A DNA stretch of 64,000 nucleotides. It comes from PALSA-607 sp036501485. GTDB lineage: Bacteria; Actinomycetota; Actinomycetes; Acidothermales; Acidothermaceae. The stretch is from positions 1-64,000 of the forward strand of contig DASYAG010000126.1 of the NCBI GenBank assembly GCA_036501485.1, written 5' to 3'. The notes beneath the pieces were generated by a model. It did not search any database, had not been told where the DNA came from, and saw only the letters and a list, made by a program, of their open reading frames with translations. A program made the translations under genes and the position numbers. This document shows positions 48,983 to 57,296 of the stretch, in pieces. The first letter of the stretch is position 1, and each line of letters begins with the position of its first letter.

Positions 48983-49882
48983 TCACCCGGTCGAGACTTC
49001 TTCCTCGCGACGCGCGGCCGGAGCTGCCTTCACCATGCTTCGGGGCCACCGATGCTGGACGCGTACTACGTCGATCTCCACGGCATACAGCGTGAGTTCG
49101 GCCTGCAAGTAGAGCCACGACATCAAGCCGAGCACGAGGGCAAACGTGCCGTACACCGCGCTCATGTTCTTGACGTCGTGCGCGATCAAATAGCCCCCGA
49201 GGGTAAGTAACGCTTCCCAGCCGAGGGCGGTAAGGAAGGCGCCCAGCCACAAGTCCTTCCATGCGACCTCGACGGTTGCCAGCCGGAACACGACCGAGAA
49301 CACGCCAACGTTCACCGCGAAAGCCACGGCAATCGCGCCGATCCGAAAGCCTGCGCCGATTGCACCAGTTCCCCCGCCGAAGCCGGACAGCGTCCCTGAC
49401 ACGAGCAACCCGACGCCGAGCACGAGCACGATGGCCAGCGACCGCAGCGCATTCATCGGGAACCCCGGCTGGCGCTCGCGCGGGACGCCCCAGAGTGTGT
49501 TCAACGCAGTCTGCAGCGCGCTGGCGACGCCACGGGTGCCAAGAAATGTGCCGATGAGGCCGACAACCAATCCGACTCCGGACCTATTCAGCGAGTTGAT
49601 ATTTGCCTGCAGCTGCTGGCCGATCACCGGAAACTCCGCCAGTGCCGACTTCAGGATCCGGGCGTGGAGGCTCGGATCGTTGCGCAGCACGATGCCGAGC
49701 ACTGTGATGAGGAGCAGTAGCAGTGGGAAGACGGCGAGCATCGCAGACCAGGCGATCACCGCAGCCAGGTTGCCCGCACTGTCATCTCCGAACTTCTTGA
49801 CGACGGCATAAGGAAACCCCAGCCCCGCATGCGCTTGCTGGTAGCCGTCGAAACGCGCAAGTAGTGCACGGACGCCGTTCAT
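48983..49882 (-). CDS. YihY/BrkB-family membrane protein
   Basis: 299 residues with six predicted helices. The family features are the DDSAGNLAAVIAWSAMLAVFPLLLLLITV entry region split over about 33-60, GTFLGTRGVASALQTALNTLWGVP near 112, and the KDLWLGAFLTALGWEALLTLGGYL-type helix near 210. YihY proteins were once called RNase BN, wrongly; their role is unknown, perhaps transport. It may be cotranscribed with the YbjQ operon. Confidence 0.9.
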   Translation of the reverse strand: MNGVRALLARFDGYQQAHAGLGFPYAVVKKFGDDSAGNLAAVIAWSAMLAVFPLLLLLITVLGIVLRNDPSLHARILKSALAEFPVIGQQLQANINSLNRSGVGLVVGLIGTFLGTRGVASALQTALNTLWGVPRERQPGFPMNALRSLAIVLVLGVGLLVSGTLSGFGGGTGAIGAGFRIGAIAVAFAVNVGVFSVVFRLATVEVAWKDLWLGAFLTALGWEALLTLGGYLIAHDVKNMSAVYGTFALVLGLMSWLYLQAELTLYAVEIDVVRVQHRWPRSMVKAAPAARREEEVSTG

Positions 49883-49920
49883 GTGGCAGGTGTGATCGGC
49901 GACCGGTACATGCAGGGCTT

Positions 49921-50412
49921 CTACCCCTGCACTCCCGCATAACTAACCTGCTCGTCGGGTCGCGGATAGCGCTCACGCAACGTGAAGGCCTGCGGGTTTG
50001 GCCCGTTAGCGCGCAGGTTGCGGATGCGGTCTTCAGCCTCGTGGGTGCTCGGCCGGTGCCCCGCGGGCACCCACCAGCACACGGTGTAGGCCTCGGTCAT
50101 TCGATGGAACCACTCACGCCGCCGGCGCAAAACTTCCCGGTGCATGTCGCCGAAGACGAACGCCGCCAGCTCATCGACACCGACCCACACGGACATGTTC
50201 ACGATCACGCCTGCGCTGCCTTCGGCGTCCCACTCGAAGGCGGTGATCGACGTTGCGTCACCATCGTCAGTTTGCAGCCGCCAGACGAAGCCGGGAGCGC
50301 TGTCTGCCGCCGCATTCACGGGGTCGAGCAGTTCGACGAAACCAGCCAGCTGTGCGTGGTCGAGCGGCGCCACGAGTCGCCCGATGTTCACCTGTGCAAG
50401 CTCAAACCCCAT
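49921..50412 (-). CDS. DUF3291 protein
   Basis: 163 residues. N-terminal ELAQVNIGRLVAPLDHAQLAGF and SAPGFVWRLQTDDGDAT, WVGVDELAAFVFGDMHREVLRR and MTEAYTVCWWVPAGHRPS(T) match the DUF3291 (ABM-superfamily-like, ferredoxin fold) pattern. Function unknown. It is upstream of the YihY gene on the same strand, 38 bases apart. Confidence 0.88.
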   Translation of the reverse strand: MGFELAQVNIGRLVAPLDHAQLAGFVELLDPVNAAADSAPGFVWRLQTDDGDATSITAFEWDAEGSAGVIVNMSVWVGVDELAAFVFGDMHREVLRRRREWFHRMTEAYTVCWWVPAGHRPSTHEAEDRIRNLRANGPNPQAFTLRERYPRPDEQVSYAGVQG

Positions 50413-50586
50413 GCGCGAAGTCTAGGTCCCGCCCCGTCGGCTGCCGCCGGTTGATCACGTAAGGGAGGCGTCGGGTCGCCTCAACAGGCGGGCGCACCTG
50501 TTGAAGTGACGGTTCGCCTAGCGGGAGGCGGTGCAGGCAGCAGCGGGACGGCGGGAGCTACAGGTCGGGAGCTGCAGGGTCGGGTG

Positions 50587-51552
50587 CTACGGCTCGCGGT
50601 GGACCTCGGCTGGGGACTTGTCTGGGCGCAGACCGCGCCACGAAGGATGGCGCAAGCGCAGGTCGCGGGTGAACTCGCTGTAGCTCACTTCGCCGACCAG
50701 CGAGGGCGTCACCCAGACGGCGTCGCGCGCGTGCAGCCTCGGCACCTCGTCGGTGAACGGACTGGTCTTGCGCTGAAGCGGCTTGAGCCGCGTACCCAGC
50801 TCGACCAACGCGCGGTCGCTGAAGCCGGTGCCGACGTGGCCGACGTAGACCAGCTCGCCCGCGTCGTTGTTGATGCCGAGCAGCAGTGATCCGATACGAC
50901 CTGCACGGCCGCCCTCGCCTGGCTTCCAGCCGCCGACGATGACCTCTTGCGTGTGCTCGTGCTTGACCTTGATCCACGACGGCGATCGACGACCCGGTAA
51001 GTAGATGCTGTCGACCGCTTTGGCGACCACCCCTTCAAGACCCTGCGCGCGGCTCGCAGCCAGGACCGTCTTCGGCGCGTCATGAAAGGCCGGCGGGGTC
51101 AGCACGTGGTCGCCCGCGAGCTGGAGCCCCTCAAGAAGCGAACGTCGCTGCGTATATGTCAGCCCCGTCGTCGCCTTGCCGTCGAGCTGCATGATGTCGA
51201 ACAGCAGCAGCGTCACCGGCACGTCAACCGTCAGTTGCTTGACCTTCGCGCCGCGCACATGCATCCGGGCCTGCAGCGCCTCGAACGACGGTCGGTCTCG
51301 CACGTACGCGACGATCTCGCCGTCCAAGATCGCGCTGTGAGACCCGAGCAAAGTTCCGAGCGCCGCAAGTTCGGGATAGCCCGCCGTCACGTCGTTGTCG
51401 TTGCGCGACAACAGACGGAACTCCCCGTCGTCCCAATAAGAAACGGCGCGCACACCGTCCCACTTCATCTCGACGGCGAAGCGGCCGTCGTCCTTCTCAG
51501 GAATTGGTCCAGCGGTGGCGAGCATCGGCCGGACGACGGGAAACGGGCTCAC
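50587..51552 (-). CDS. ATP-dependent DNA ligase, LigD-ligase-domain type
   Basis: 321 residues. Adenylation domain about 1-195 with the nucleophilic Lys in AVEMKWDGVRAV (about 26-37), motif III LDGEIVAY near 96, motif IV GLEGVVAKAVDS near 173 and motif V SWIKVKHEHTQEVIVGGW near 191; OB-fold domain about 205-315. This is the ligase module of NHEJ LigD without polymerase or nuclease domains, like LigC. No Ku gene is in the window. GTG start overlaps the stop of the 81-residue gene upstream (GTGA). The C-terminal region lies beside a 174-base GC-rich gap without genes. Confidence 0.92.
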   Translation of the reverse strand: MSPFPVVRPMLATAGPIPEKDDGRFAVEMKWDGVRAVSYWDDGEFRLLSRNDNDVTAGYPELAALGTLLGSHSAILDGEIVAYVRDRPSFEALQARMHVRGAKVKQLTVDVPVTLLLFDIMQLDGKATTGLTYTQRRSLLEGLQLAGDHVLTPPAFHDAPKTVLAASRAQGLEGVVAKAVDSIYLPGRRSPSWIKVKHEHTQEVIVGGWKPGEGGRAGRIGSLLLGINNDAGELVYVGHVGTGFSDRALVELGTRLKPLQRKTSPFTDEVPRLHARDAVWVTPSLVGEVSYSEFTRDLRLRHPSWRGLRPDKSPAEVHREP

Positions 51553-51794
51553 GTGCCCCGTGCGTCGGCCTCGCGCACCAGTTGCGTGTCGACTTCGAGT
51601 TCGCGCATGACCCCATCGGATGGCTGCCAGCCGGCGGCGATGCGGTCACGCAGCACAGCGACCCGCGCGCGCAGTACCTCTTCGGCCAGCGGCAGTACCT
51701 CGTCATCGCTGGCTCCGTGTGCTTCCGCGGTTCGCAGCGCAGCACCGGCGCGCTGCCACTCATCGAACAGCTGCGAGAGCGGGGTCGTGGTCAC
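51549..51794 (-). CDS. Small helical hypothetical protein, 81 residues
   Basis: From GTG 51794. Predicted to be two or three amphipathic helices (SQLFDEWQRAGAALRTAEAH, LPLAEEVLRARVAVLRDRIA). No family recognised. Translational overlap with the ligase gene downstream suggests a link to it, for example as a small partner, but that is speculation. Confidence 0.65.
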   Translation of the reverse strand: MTTTPLSQLFDEWQRAGAALRTAEAHGASDDEVLPLAEEVLRARVAVLRDRIAAGWQPSDGVMRELEVDTQLVREADARGT

Positions 51795-51890
51795 GGCGCA
51801 ACAACCTCCAGAAGCTCGCCACCCAGGGATTGGAGGCGCGTGCGTACTGGCACAAACTTCTTAAATACTACGGCGGTGGACGACGGGGGG

Positions 51891-52454
51891 CTAGCAGCGG
51901 TGGACGACTGTCCGCCCCGATCCCAGCACGGTCGATTCGTCCTCGTCGGCACACGAGCAGTCGGCACCGTGCGGCCAACCCTCAGGCACCGGCGTGCGCA
52001 CCCACACTGCCTTGCCGTCGCTCAACGGGCTGACCCCCCATTGCGCCGAGAGCGCATCGACGAGTAGCAGACCGCGACCGCCCGCGAGCGCGCCAGCGTC
52101 ACCGACATACACGCGGGGATCAGGTTCGTCCATCGGCTCGGCGACCGCGGCTTCAGCAGCGAGCGCCTGCCTGATATCGCCTTCAATGTCGGTTCGGTGC
52201 GGCCGGATCGCCGGCATTGACGGATTGCCGTCGTGCACGGCGATCTCGACCATGCCGCCTTCACAGCTGACGACCACGACGAGCGGCGTCGCCGCATGCA
52301 TGACGGCGTTGCTGACGAGCTCGGTCAGGGCGAGCGCAGCGTCGTCGTACAACTCCATGAGGTCCCAGGCCGTGAAGTATTCGCGCAAGAACCCGCGGGC
52401 CACGCCGGCCGACCGAGGCTCAGGGGGCAGCTCGCGCGAGGCATGTCGACACAC
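51891..52454 (-). CDS. RsbW-like anti-sigma/HATPase protein
   Basis: 187 residues. Single HATPase_c_2 domain: N-box ALTELVSNAVMHA (about 42-54), G1-like HDGNPSMP (about 74) and G2 ALAGGRGLLLVDALSAQWG (about 120-138). These kinases bind and hold a sigma factor and phosphorylate an anti-sigma antagonist in partner switching. The C-terminal 30 residues carry two Cys. Two SpoIIE-type phosphatases, the usual opponents, are encoded 1.1 kb and further downstream on the map. No antagonist (STAS) gene is in the window. Confidence 0.88.
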   Translation of the reverse strand: MCRHASRELPPEPRSAGVARGFLREYFTAWDLMELYDDAALALTELVSNAVMHAATPLVVVVSCEGGMVEIAVHDGNPSMPAIRPHRTDIEGDIRQALAAEAAVAEPMDEPDPRVYVGDAGALAGGRGLLLVDALSAQWGVSPLSDGKAVWVRTPVPEGWPHGADCSCADEDESTVLGSGRTVVHRC

Positions 52455-52511
52455 GGGGAATCACCCGACCCTGACGTTTGGTCGCCATCGTGACCTCCGC
52501 TGTGATTTGAG

Positions 52512-53465
52512 TCATGCGGCCAACAATGGCTCGACCTCTTTGGCGAAGAAGGTAAAGAACTCCTCTTGGTCCGGCCCGATCTGTTGGACGAACAACTCGT
52601 CGTAACCCACATCCGCGTACTTGCGAAATGCCTCGACGTACGGCTCCGGATCAGGTCCGCAGGGGATATTCTCGGCCACCATATCCGGAGTCACCAGCGT
52701 GCTGGCTTGCTCGAAGTGCTCTGGGGTCGGCAGGACTTGAGCGAGTTCGCCCGGCAGCGGATCATTCGACCAGTACCGGTATGCGGTCGCCACCGCATCG
52801 TCCTTCGAGGGCGCCCAGCACACCTTCATGCCTGCCTGCATCGGCTTTCCGGCGCCGCCTGCGGCCTTGAAGGCCGACGTCAGTGCTGAGTCGGCCTTCG
52901 TGCATACGAACCCGTCTCCGATCCGCCCTGCGAGACTGGCGGACGACGGCCCGAACCCGGATACGTAAATCGCGACCGGGCTTTCGGGCACGGTGTACAA
53001 GCGCGCGTGTTCGACCTCGTAATACTCGCCGACGTGATTCACGACCTCACCGGAGAAGAGATCGCGGATGATCTCGACTGCTTCTTCAAGCATGGCAAGC
53101 CTGATGTCGGCGTGCGGCCAACGGCCGCCGAGGATGTGCTCATTCAGGGCTTCGCCGGTGCCAACGCCGAGCGTGAAACGGCCCTCACTGAGGACGCTCA
53201 CCGTCGCCGCCGCCTGCGCGATCACGGCCGGATGCAGCCGGGTTGTGGGGCATGTCACCGCAGTCGTCAGCGGAAGCATCGTCGCCCGGGCCAGCGCACC
53301 AAGAGTCGTCCACACGAACGGGCTTTGCCCCTGCGCGCTATTCCACGGGTGGTAGTGATCGGAGATCCACAGTCCGCACAGCCCGTGGTCCTCGGCGAGC
53401 TGTGCCTGGCGCACGAGAGCGCCCGGCCCGTGTTCCTCGCTGGACAAGAAATAGCCGATGCGCAC
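52512..53465 (-). CDS. LLM-class F420-dependent oxidoreductase
   Basis: 317 residues from GTG 53465 (GGAGG 5 bases upstream; the ORF to 53567 is longer). Bacterial luciferase-like TIM barrel with IGYFLSSEEHGPGALVRQA start, LWISDHYHPW (about 34-43), TAVTCPTTRLHPAVIAQAAAT and GVGTGEALNEHILG (about 105-118), the pattern of the TIGR03557 subfamily related to F420-dependent glucose-6-phosphate dehydrogenase. Substrate unknown. It implies coenzyme F420 in this organism. Confidence 0.9.
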   Translation of the reverse strand: MRIGYFLSSEEHGPGALVRQAQLAEDHGLCGLWISDHYHPWNSAQGQSPFVWTTLGALARATMLPLTTAVTCPTTRLHPAVIAQAAATVSVLSEGRFTLGVGTGEALNEHILGGRWPHADIRLAMLEEAVEIIRDLFSGEVVNHVGEYYEVEHARLYTVPESPVAIYVSGFGPSSASLAGRIGDGFVCTKADSALTSAFKAAGGAGKPMQAGMKVCWAPSKDDAVATAYRYWSNDPLPGELAQVLPTPEHFEQASTLVTPDMVAENIPCGPDPEPYVEAFRKYADVGYDELFVQQIGPDQEEFFTFFAKEVEPLLAA

Positions 53466-53587
53466 GGCATCCTCCGAAGCGCGATCTACGTGATTACAGG
53501 ACACCCCATGCCCACGCCCGCGCGCGACAAACACTCGCGCTGAAGGCCTCGCGGCCGGTGCTGTCAAACCTGTGCCGGATAGGGGCG

Positions 53588-55177
53588 ATGTGCCAGACTC
53601 ACACGCAAATGTTCGCCCTCCGATTACGTCCGCTCAGTACCGGGGTCGTCGGGATCGGTGTGGCACTCACCTTGGGCTTGGCCTGGGTCACCGACGTGGT
53701 CAATACCCACAACGATCACCGCTTGCTAGCACAGCAGGTGCAGCAAACTGCAGCCGCCATTTCGAGTGCGTTGCCGGTCGTGCAGTCGCAGCTCGTCGAC
53801 GCGGTGCAAGTCGCGATCGATACGAACGGGAATGCCCAGACCTTCCAGCGTTTCGTCACCGCGGGCACGGTGTCGACAGGCAACTCCGGGTCGATCTCGT
53901 TGTGGCGTCTCACTAACGGGCACGCACAAGAGGTCACCTCGATCGGCCCCCCGCTTACGTTGGTCGCCGAAAAGCTCGACGGTGCCTTCTTTGCGACGGT
54001 GCACCCGAGCGCGTCGTTGTTCGTCACCGGAATCCTGCCCGGAGCCACACCACGGTTGGGGTATGCAGAAATGCCAGCGGGCGATACGAGCGGGCTCATG
54101 GTCTACCGCGAGACCTCGCTGCCCGCTAATCGACAAGTGGCCGTTCCGGCTTCGTCGCCGTTTTCGCGGTTGAAGTTCGCGCTCTACCTCGGGGCAAAGC
54201 CATTGCCGGCCGACCTGCTTGAAGCCACCGGCAGCACGCCGGTCCGCGGGCATACCTCATCGACGTCCCTGCCGTTCGGCGACACCTCCATCACGATGGT
54301 CGGGATGTCCAGCAGCGAGCTCAGCGGTGGCTTGTCAGCGGCGCTTGTGTGGATCGTCCTCGGCGTTGGGGTCGCACTTGCGTTCGGTAGTGGCGCGGCG
54401 GTCGAATACGCGCTGCGACGCCGCCTGTTCGCGGAGAGTCTCGCGCGAGACAACGGCCGGCTGTATCGCGAACAGCAGAACATCGCGGGCTACTTACAGC
54501 ACGCCCTGCTGCCGCGAGTACCAGAGATCGCGGGTGTGGAGATTGCTGCTCGTTACCTCGCGGGCGTCGTCGACATCGAGGTGGGCGGCGACTGGTACGA
54601 CGTCATCTCGACTGGCGACGATCGCTGCGTGTTCTTCGTCGGCGACGTCTCGGGTCGTGGGTTACAGGCTGCGACGACGATGGCGTCGTTGCGGTATGCG
54701 ATCCGCGCCTACACCGCTCAGGGCGATGACGTCGCTACCGTGCTCGTGAAATTGAACGCGTTGCTCGACATCGAATCCGATCAGCAGTTCGCGACCGTTT
54801 TGGCAGGCGAGATCGACGTCGAACTGCATCGGGTGACGTTGGTGTCGGCAGGCCACTTCATGCCTCTAGTCGTGGGCGATGGCGGTGCCGAATTCGTCGT
54901 TGGCTCTGCGGCGCCGCCCGTTGGTGTGGCCCCACTGGACAATCTGACTACCGTCACCTTCGACGTCCCGCCTCATGCGACGCTGATCGCCTTCACCGAC
55001 GGCTTGATCGAACGCAAGGACGACGAATCGATCGACGTTGGTCTCGAACGCCTTCGCAATGCGGCGACAGGTCAGAGCGAGTCGCTTGCAGAACTCGTCG
55101 ACGGACTCGTAAATGCGCTGATCGTTGCCGATGCGCCTGACGACACGGTCATACTCGCGATTCGCTGGCGGAAATAG
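53588..55177 (+). CDS. Membrane SpoIIE-type PP2C phosphatase A
   Basis: 529 residues from ATG 53588 (or 53609). Membrane helix about 14-36, an extracytoplasmic CHASE-like sensor about 37-245, second helix about 250-272, a short coiled region (RDNGRLYREQQNIAGYLQHALLP) and a PP2C/SpoIIE catalytic domain about 315-529 with the metal motifs EVGGDWYDV (about 332), FVGDVSGRG (about 349) and FTDGLIERKDDE (about 472). Would dephosphorylate an anti-sigma antagonist on an external signal. Its last 29 bases overlap the convergent paralogue. Confidence 0.92.
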   Translation: MCQTHTQMFALRLRPLSTGVVGIGVALTLGLAWVTDVVNTHNDHRLLAQQVQQTAAAISSALPVVQSQLVDAVQVAIDTNGNAQTFQRFVTAGTVSTGNSGSISLWRLTNGHAQEVTSIGPPLTLVAEKLDGAFFATVHPSASLFVTGILPGATPRLGYAEMPAGDTSGLMVYRETSLPANRQVAVPASSPFSRLKFALYLGAKPLPADLLEATGSTPVRGHTSSTSLPFGDTSITMVGMSSSELSGGLSAALVWIVLGVGVALAFGSGAAVEYALRRRLFAESLARDNGRLYREQQNIAGYLQHALLPRVPEIAGVEIAARYLAGVVDIEVGGDWYDVISTGDDRCVFFVGDVSGRGLQAATTMASLRYAIRAYTAQGDDVATVLVKLNALLDIESDQQFATVLAGEIDVELHRVTLVSAGHFMPLVVGDGGAEFVVGSAAPPVGVAPLDNLTTVTFDVPPHATLIAFTDGLIERKDDESIDVGLERLRNAATGQSESLAELVDGLVNALIVADAPDDTVILAIRWRK

Positions 55178-56840
55178 AGAACGCATCGGGCGACTGTGCG
55201 TCGACCCAACGGAACGCCAGGATCGCGATGTCGTCTCCCGCGGTGTCCTCCGCCACGCTGGTGAGCAGCCGTGAAAGAACGCCCTCCAGAGTTGGACCCA
55301 AGTCGGTCGCCGCGTCAGCCAGCCGCTCGAACCCACGGTCGATGTCTTCACCACGCCGCTCTATCAGCCCGTCGGTAAAGGCGAGGAGAGTCGATCCTGG
55401 TGGCATGGCAACTGTCGTCTCGGCATAAGTCGACGGCCCGATACCGATCGGCAGCCCCACCGTCGTGTCGACGAACGTCGTCTGGTCACCGGTTACCAAG
55501 AGCGGATTCATGTGCCCGGCGTTGGCCAACGTGATCTCGCGCGAACTGAGATCTCCCACTCCGACAAGGACGGTCGCGAAGTGCCCGTCGACTGTGATGT
55601 CGAGTTGGCGAGAACACATTCCAAGCGCCGCACCCGGCCCGTGACCCTCGAGCAGATAGGCCCGCACGGTGTAGCGGAGTTGCGCCATGATCGTGGCCGC
55701 ACCGACGCCGCGGCCTGAGACGTCTCCGACGACAAACGCGAAATGCTGGTCATCAATCTGCACAAGGCTGTACCAGTCGCCACCGACGTCGACGCCGTCG
55801 GCTCCAGCCACATAGCGAGAAGCAATCTCTAGGTTCTCGATAGACGGAATTCGCCGCGGCAACAGTGCACGTTGCAGCGTCACGGCGATGGTCCGCTGCT
55901 CCGCGTAGAGGCGGTCGAGGTCGCCGTAGAGACCGCTGATGGTTTCAGAGCTTCGCTCTGCTTCCCTACGGCGTCGGGCCAACTGCACCGCGACGAATGA
56001 GGCCACGACGGTTAGCAAGATGCCAACCGCGAGCACTATCCAGGGCAGGTTCGCGCCTAGCGCGCCGCCTAGATGTCCGAGCGGCGACGCGACGAGTGTG
56101 AGCTTCGTGTCACCAAACGGGACGGCGATCCGCGACGTCCGCCCCGACAGAGGCAGCTTGCTCGGCGAAACGTCCGTGGTTGCCAGGTCTGATGAGTTCG
56201 TCGTGTCGCCGATGTAGGTCGCATACTTGAGGTCGGAAAATGCGGAATCGCTTTCTACTGACACCCTACGGTTCGCCGGTATCGCTCGCTCGGCGTAGAT
56301 CGCGTACTTCGGACTGGCCGAATCTGCGAGTGCATAGCCGACGGATTGCGGCTGGTTCATCGGAATGCTGGTGACCACAAATGTCGAGGTATGGAATGCC
56401 TTCGTGACGAAGGCTTGGGCGCCCGCTGACGCCGGCGCCAGTTTCGCGGGCAGCCCGAGCATGGTCAATGACCGCACCCCCGAGCCGTTCACCTGCCAGA
56501 CGGAGGCCGAGGCGAAGAGCTTTCCCTGGCCGACGTAGGCAGACATGAAGCGCGCGAACTGACCGGCATCGCCGCCCGTTGCCGTTTCAATCTGCAAGGC
56601 AGTCGCGAGGGGGCCTTGGAGTCCAAGAATCGATGAGGAGATCACCGCGCCGGCCTGGGCGGTCTGCACCTGCAGGAGCCGACGCTCGTTGCTGTTGTTG
56701 AGGGCCCGCGCCGTCAACGCGAGCGACGCCGTAACGACAAGACCGATGAGGCCCACGGCGACGCCGAGCCGTGGCGCGCTCATAAATCGGCGCGGAAAAG
56801 CACCACGTACGCCGTGCTGGAGGCGAGACGGGCTCACCAT
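55149..56840 (-). CDS. Membrane SpoIIE-type PP2C phosphatase B
   Basis: 563 residues from ATG 56840 (GGAGAG 6 bases upstream). Same plan as phosphatase A: helix about 24-46, external sensor about 47-255, helix about 262-285, then PP2C domain about 340-545 (DVGGDWYSL, FVVGDVSGRG, FTDGLIERRGED). Sequence similarity extends through the sensor (ERAIPANRR/ETSLPANRQ), so the two genes arose by duplication and inversion. Tail-to-tail overlap of 29 bases with A. An 18-residue C-terminal extension goes beyond the usual domain end. Confidence 0.92.
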   Translation of the reverse strand: MVSPSRLQHGVRGAFPRRFMSAPRLGVAVGLIGLVVTASLALTARALNNSNERRLLQVQTAQAGAVISSSILGLQGPLATALQIETATGGDAGQFARFMSAYVGQGKLFASASVWQVNGSGVRSLTMLGLPAKLAPASAGAQAFVTKAFHTSTFVVTSIPMNQPQSVGYALADSASPKYAIYAERAIPANRRVSVESDSAFSDLKYATYIGDTTNSSDLATTDVSPSKLPLSGRTSRIAVPFGDTKLTLVASPLGHLGGALGANLPWIVLAVGILLTVVASFVAVQLARRRREAERSSETISGLYGDLDRLYAEQRTIAVTLQRALLPRRIPSIENLEIASRYVAGADGVDVGGDWYSLVQIDDQHFAFVVGDVSGRGVGAATIMAQLRYTVRAYLLEGHGPGAALGMCSRQLDITVDGHFATVLVGVGDLSSREITLANAGHMNPLLVTGDQTTFVDTTVGLPIGIGPSTYAETTVAMPPGSTLLAFTDGLIERRGEDIDRGFERLADAATDLGPTLEGVLSRLLTSVAEDTAGDDIAILAFRWVDAQSPDAFSISASESRV

Positions 56841-56944
56841 GTGGTGCTCTCCAGTGCTCGTTACCCAGGGTCGGGAGGTGCGCGTACTGGCTGAAACGCC
56901 GCACAGCCTAGGTGGCCAAGCAGGGGGAAGTCCAACATCCCGCG

Positions 56945-57268
56945 CTAGCGGTCGACGGCTCGCTCTAGCTGGGCCTTGGTCATGGACGAGCGGCCCTTGA
57001 CGTTCATCCGACGCGCCTCGCCGTAGAGTTGATCCTTGGTCCGGCCGCCTGCGCCGCTGTGGGAACGTAACCCACCCCGCCGCCCAGACGAAATGTCGTC
57101 AGTTGAGGTTCGGCTCGCGGTCTTGGATTCGCCGGCCCGTGCCCGTTCCTTGTTGACCGTTCGCGCGGCGATCTCCTCGGCGGTGTCTTCGGAGCGGCCG
57201 CGATCTTCGAGACCCTCCTTGATGTGCTCGTACTGCCGTTCCCGCTTGTCGCTCCATGAGCGTGGCAT
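56945..57268 (-). CDS. Rho_N-like small basic protein, 107 residues
   Basis: From ATG 57268 with AAGGAG upstream. Residues 1-50 are MPRSWSDKRERQYEHIKEG and ..EDTAEEIAARTVNKERARAGE; 60-75 SSGRRGGLRSHSG; the C-terminus RTKDQLYGEARRMNVKGRS.. KAQLERAVDR is a Rho-termination-factor N-terminal-like helix bundle. The family is widespread in actinobacteria and sometimes annotated plasmid stabilisation protein without proof. Probably nucleic-acid binding. Follows the MFS gene by 28 bases, same strand. Confidence 0.85.
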   Translation of the reverse strand: MPRSWSDKRERQYEHIKEGLEDRGRSEDTAEEIAARTVNKERARAGESKTASRTSTDDISSGRRGGLRSHSGAGGRTKDQLYGEARRMNVKGRSSMTKAQLERAVDR

Positions 57269-57296
57269 TACGTCATCTCCTTCAGCTGTGTTTCGT

